A stretch of DNA of 64,000 nt from Alkalihalobacillus pseudalcaliphilus (GTDB lineage: Bacteria > Bacillota > Bacilli > Bacillales > Bacillaceae_D), in contig NZ_JAQQWS010000005.1 of assembly GCF_028610675.1 (NCBI RefSeq), forward strand, positions 232,076 to 296,075, read 5' to 3'. Below the pieces are notes generated by a model, which was not told the origin of the DNA, did no database searches, and saw nothing but the letters and a program-made list of their open reading frames with translations. Below, in pieces: positions 61,844-64,000 of the stretch (position 1 is its first letter; each line of letters starts with the position of its first letter). The position numbers were made by a program, and so were the translations under genes.

Positions 61844-63208
61844 ATGGCATTTGAAGGCTTAGCTGAAAGGCTACAAGGAACTTTAACAAAAATTCGCGGT
61901 AAAGGAAAAGTGAGCGAGCAAGATATCAAAGAAATGATGCGAGAAGTTCGACTTGCTTTACTTGAAGCGGATGTTAACTTTAAAGTAGTGAAACAATTTA
62001 TTGCAAGTGTAAAAGACAAAGCACTTGGCCAAGAGGTCATGAAAAGCTTAACACCAGGTCAACAAGTCATTAAAGTCGTTAACGAAGAGTTAACAGCTTT
62101 GATGGGTGGAGAGCAAAGTAAGATTGCTGTTAATAATAAGCCACCTACTGTTGTGATGATGGTTGGGTTACAAGGTGCAGGTAAAACAACAACAACGGCT
62201 AAGCTCGCGAATCATTTGCGTAAAAAGCATAATCGTCAGCCAATGCTTGTTGCTGCAGATATTTACCGACCTGCTGCGATTAAGCAATTAGAAACGCTTG
62301 GCAAACAATTAAATATGCCTGTGTTTTCATTAGGCGATCAAGTGAGTCCTGTCGAGATTGCTAAGCAAGCCATTGCCAAAGCAAAAGAAGATCATCATGA
62401 TTATGTAATCATTGATACGGCTGGTCGACTTCACATTGATGAGAAGCTTATGGACGAACTGCAGCAAGTAAAAGAAGTCGCTAAACCTGACGAGATTTTA
62501 CTCGTGGTCGATGCGATGACTGGGCAAGATGCGGTTAACGTAGCAGAAAGCTTTAATGAACAACTTGATGTCACTGGGGTTGTTTTGACAAAGCTGGATG
62601 GTGATACACGTGGTGGTGCAGCGATTTCTGTAAAAGCTGTGACACAGACACCGATCAAATTTGCCGGTATGGGCGAGAAGATTGATCAGCTTGAACCATT
62701 CCACCCTGAAAGAATGGCATCTCGAATTCTTGGTATGGGTGATGTGCTAACTTTAATCGAAAAGGCACAATCAAGTGTTGATGAGGAAAAAGCACGTGAG
62801 CTTGAGAAAAAGATGAAAAACATGGATATCACATTTGATGATTTCTTAGATCAACTTGATCAAGTTCGTAATATGGGACCATTGGATGAAATTTTAAATA
62901 TGATGCCTGGAATGAATAAAATGAAGGGTATGAAAGATTTAAAAGTCGATGATAAACAAATTGGTCATGTTGAGGCCATTGTTCGTTCCATGACTCCACA
63001 AGAAAAGCAAGATCCTAGCATCATGAATGCTAGTCGCAAGCGTCGAATTGCTAAAGGCAGCGGTACTTCTGTTCAAGAAGTAAACCGTTTGTTAAAGCAA
63101 TTTGAAGAAATGAAAAAAATGATGAAGCAAATGTCGAATATGACTTCTGGTAAAGGTAAAAAGAAGGGAAAAGGCAAGGGCTTAGGGGGCTTAAAGCTTC
63201 CGTTTTAA
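61844..63208 (+). CDS. ffh: Signal recognition particle protein Ffh
   Basis: SRP54 GTPase that binds signal sequences and SRP RNA. It has the N domain (1-90), a G domain with GLQGAGKTTTTAKLA (about 107-121), DTAGRLHID and TKLDGDTRGGAA, and a Met-rich M domain (about 320-430, MMPGMNKMKGMKDL). It ends in a Gly/Lys-rich tail. It has 454 residues. AGGAGG sets ATG 61844. Confidence 0.98.
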   Translation: MAFEGLAERLQGTLTKIRGKGKVSEQDIKEMMREVRLALLEADVNFKVVKQFIASVKDKALGQEVMKSLTPGQQVIKVVNEELTALMGGEQSKIAVNNKPPTVVMMVGLQGAGKTTTTAKLANHLRKKHNRQPMLVAADIYRPAAIKQLETLGKQLNMPVFSLGDQVSPVEIAKQAIAKAKEDHHDYVIIDTAGRLHIDEKLMDELQQVKEVAKPDEILLVVDAMTGQDAVNVAESFNEQLDVTGVVLTKLDGDTRGGAAISVKAVTQTPIKFAGMGEKIDQLEPFHPERMASRILGMGDVLTLIEKAQSSVDEEKARELEKKMKNMDITFDDFLDQLDQVRNMGPLDEILNMMPGMNKMKGMKDLKVDDKQIGHVEAIVRSMTPQEKQDPSIMNASRKRRIAKGSGTSVQEVNRLLKQFEEMKKMMKQMSNMTSGKGKKKGKGKGLGGLKLPF

Positions 63209-63292
63209 CTTGAGAAATCGTTTTTGTTAGTAGTTTGGATAGGATTTTTAATTAGTATTTTCTAGAAATTAATGTCTGTTAAGGATTTTCTC

Positions 63293-63320
63293 TTGACTCT
63301 AGCGAAATTGATGATATTAT
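63293..63320 (+). promoter_or_regulatory. Promoter of rpsP
   Basis: TTGACT (63293-63298) and TATTAT (63315-63320) are 16 bases apart; TATAAA overlapping 63317 is an alternative -10. Confidence 0.65.
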
Positions 63321-63356
63321 AAATTATTGTGTGAATATATTTGGAGGTGTTTTTAA

Positions 63357-63629
63357 ATGGCAGTAAAAATCCGTTTAAAGCGTATGGGTTCTAAAAAGGC
63401 CCCATTTTATCGTGTAGTAGTTGCAGATTCTCGTGCACCACGTGATGGTCGTTTCATCGAGGAGATTGGAACATATAATCCATTAACTCAACCAGCTAAG
63501 TTCGATGTGAAAGAGGACAAAGCACTTGATTGGATGTTAAAAGGTGCAAAACCTTCTGACACAGTGCGTAACCTTTTCTCAAATGTTGGTTTAATGGAAA
63601 AGCTACACAACGCAAAAAACCAAAAGTAA
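63357..63629 (+). CDS. rpsP: 30S ribosomal protein S16
   Basis: 90-residue S16 starting MAVKIRLKRMGSKKAPFYRVV and containing DSRAPRDGRFIEEIGTYNP, the family signature. GGAGG precedes ATG 63357. It is followed by khpA as in all Bacilli. Confidence 0.98.
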   Translation: MAVKIRLKRMGSKKAPFYRVVVADSRAPRDGRFIEEIGTYNPLTQPAKFDVKEDKALDWMLKGAKPSDTVRNLFSNVGLMEKLHNAKNQK

Positions 63630-63650
63630 TTCTTCAAAAAGGAGAATGCG

Positions 63651-63881
63651 ATGAAAGCGTTAGTTGAAAAGATGGTGAAGGCTCTTGTTGAACGACCAGA
63701 TGATGTTCAAGTTAACGAAAAAGTTAATGGTGAGCAACTTCTAGTTGAGGTTCGTGTTCATGAAAGTGATATCGGAAAAGTAATCGGCAAAGGTGGTCGT
63801 ACAGCAAAGGCAATTCGTTCAGTCGTTTATGCAGCATCTATGAAAGAGCAGAAACGTGTACGAGTAGATATCGTCGATTAG
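63651..63881 (+). CDS. khpA: KH-domain RNA-binding protein KhpA (YlqC)
   Basis: 76-residue protein consisting of one KH domain with the GKVIGKGGRTAKAIR loop (the GxxG motif). It forms a complex with KhpB (Jag) and affects cell-wall elongation in related Firmicutes. AAAGGAG precedes ATG 63651. A terminator follows directly, whereas in B. subtilis the operon continues into ylqD, rimM and trmD. Confidence 0.95.
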   Translation: MKALVEKMVKALVERPDDVQVNEKVNGEQLLVEVRVHESDIGKVIGKGGRTAKAIRSVVYAASMKEQKRVRVDIVD

Positions 63882-63889
63882 TAACGCAC

Positions 63890-63921
63890 AAAAAAGACAA
63901 GGGATGTCCCTTGTCTTTTTT
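63890..63921 (+). terminator. Intrinsic terminator after khpA
   Basis: AAAAGACAAGGGA (63892-63904) pairs with TCCCTTGTCTTTT (63907-63919), with A and T runs. The group II intron begins six bases beyond it. Confidence 0.93.
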
Positions 63922-63926
63922 GCATG

Positions 63927-64000
63927 GTGTGCCCGGCATGGGTGCAGGCTCTAGGGTGAAAGTCCCGAACTGTGAAGGCAGTAGTAACAGTAGCTCAAGG
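63927..64000 (+). mobile_element. Group II intron, 5' end (continues beyond the window)
   Basis: The sequence from GTGTG at 63927 has the GUGYG 5' end of bacterial group II introns, followed by domain I elements such as CTAGGGTGAAAGTCCCGAACTG (63950-63971) and GTAGTAACAGTAGC. These match, from memory, the start of common Bacillus intron RNAs. Only 74 bases are present, so the reverse transcriptase ORF, domain V and class cannot be seen. Placement right after a rho-independent terminator is typical of group IIC introns. Confidence 0.85.

Overview
The window is a chromosomal segment of a low-to-moderate G+C Gram-positive bacterium of the family Bacillaceae. It holds spoVM, divIVA, sepF, prkC, fapR, T-box and PyrR leaders, and the gene order matches the Bacillus subtilis backbone from ylmD to ylqC almost gene for gene. 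Protein divergence and several insertions and losses suggest a relative outside the subtilis group, perhaps an alkaliphile-type genus. That placement is inference, because nothing in the sequence names the species.

Layout. 144-3865: septum and RQC-linked ylm cluster (pgeF, ylmE, sepF, ylmG, ylmH, divIVA). 3872-9343: T-box-controlled ileS, then ylyA, lspA and a pseudouridine synthase. 9340-21342: complete pyrimidine operon pyrR-P-B-C-AA-AB-K-D-F-E with three PyrR attenuators. 21353-23757: accessory stretch with a nine-copy 53-bp tandem repeat, a secreted DUF3888 protein and a solitary moaA. 23816-41298: rqcH (minus strand), a calcium ATPase, then yloC-remA-gmk-rpoZ-coaBC-priA-fmt-rsmB-prpC-prkC-rsgA-rpe. 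41337-43009: a fragment of a CoA-disulfide reductase/NADH oxidase type gene, a small Fe-S protein with a GNAT partner, spoVM (26 codons) and rpmB. 43233-53981: yloU, fakA-like yloV, sdaAB-sdaAA, recG, and the fapR-plsX-fabD-fabG-acpP-rnc lipid cluster. 54143-56366: a minus-strand accessory island (DUF1128 protein, two GyrI-like effector-binding proteins, a truncated sigma factor, a broken hypothetical gene) separating rnc from smc. 56651-63921: smc-ftsY-ylxM-ffh-rpsP-khpA. From 63927 the window runs into the 5' end of a group II intron placed just behind the khpA terminator.

Most genes are housekeeping: UMP synthesis, translation (ileS, fmt, rsmB, rpsP, rpmB, rsgA), ribosome rescue (rqcH, ylmH), protein targeting (ffh, ftsY, ylxM, lspA), membrane lipid synthesis under FapR, DNA maintenance (priA, recG, smc), and the PrkC/PrpC signalling pair. 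Compared with B. subtilis, def (between priA and fmt), rlmN (between rsmB and prpC) and thiN (after rpe) are missing from their usual places.

The least explained element is the 53-bp tandem array. Each full unit contains a GAGG motif, an ATG five bases later, and a short ORF, mostly 13 codons ending TAG/TAA, so the array reads as a chain of tiny, closely spaced ORFs. It could equally be a neutral minisatellite. No tRNA, rRNA or CRISPR array was seen.
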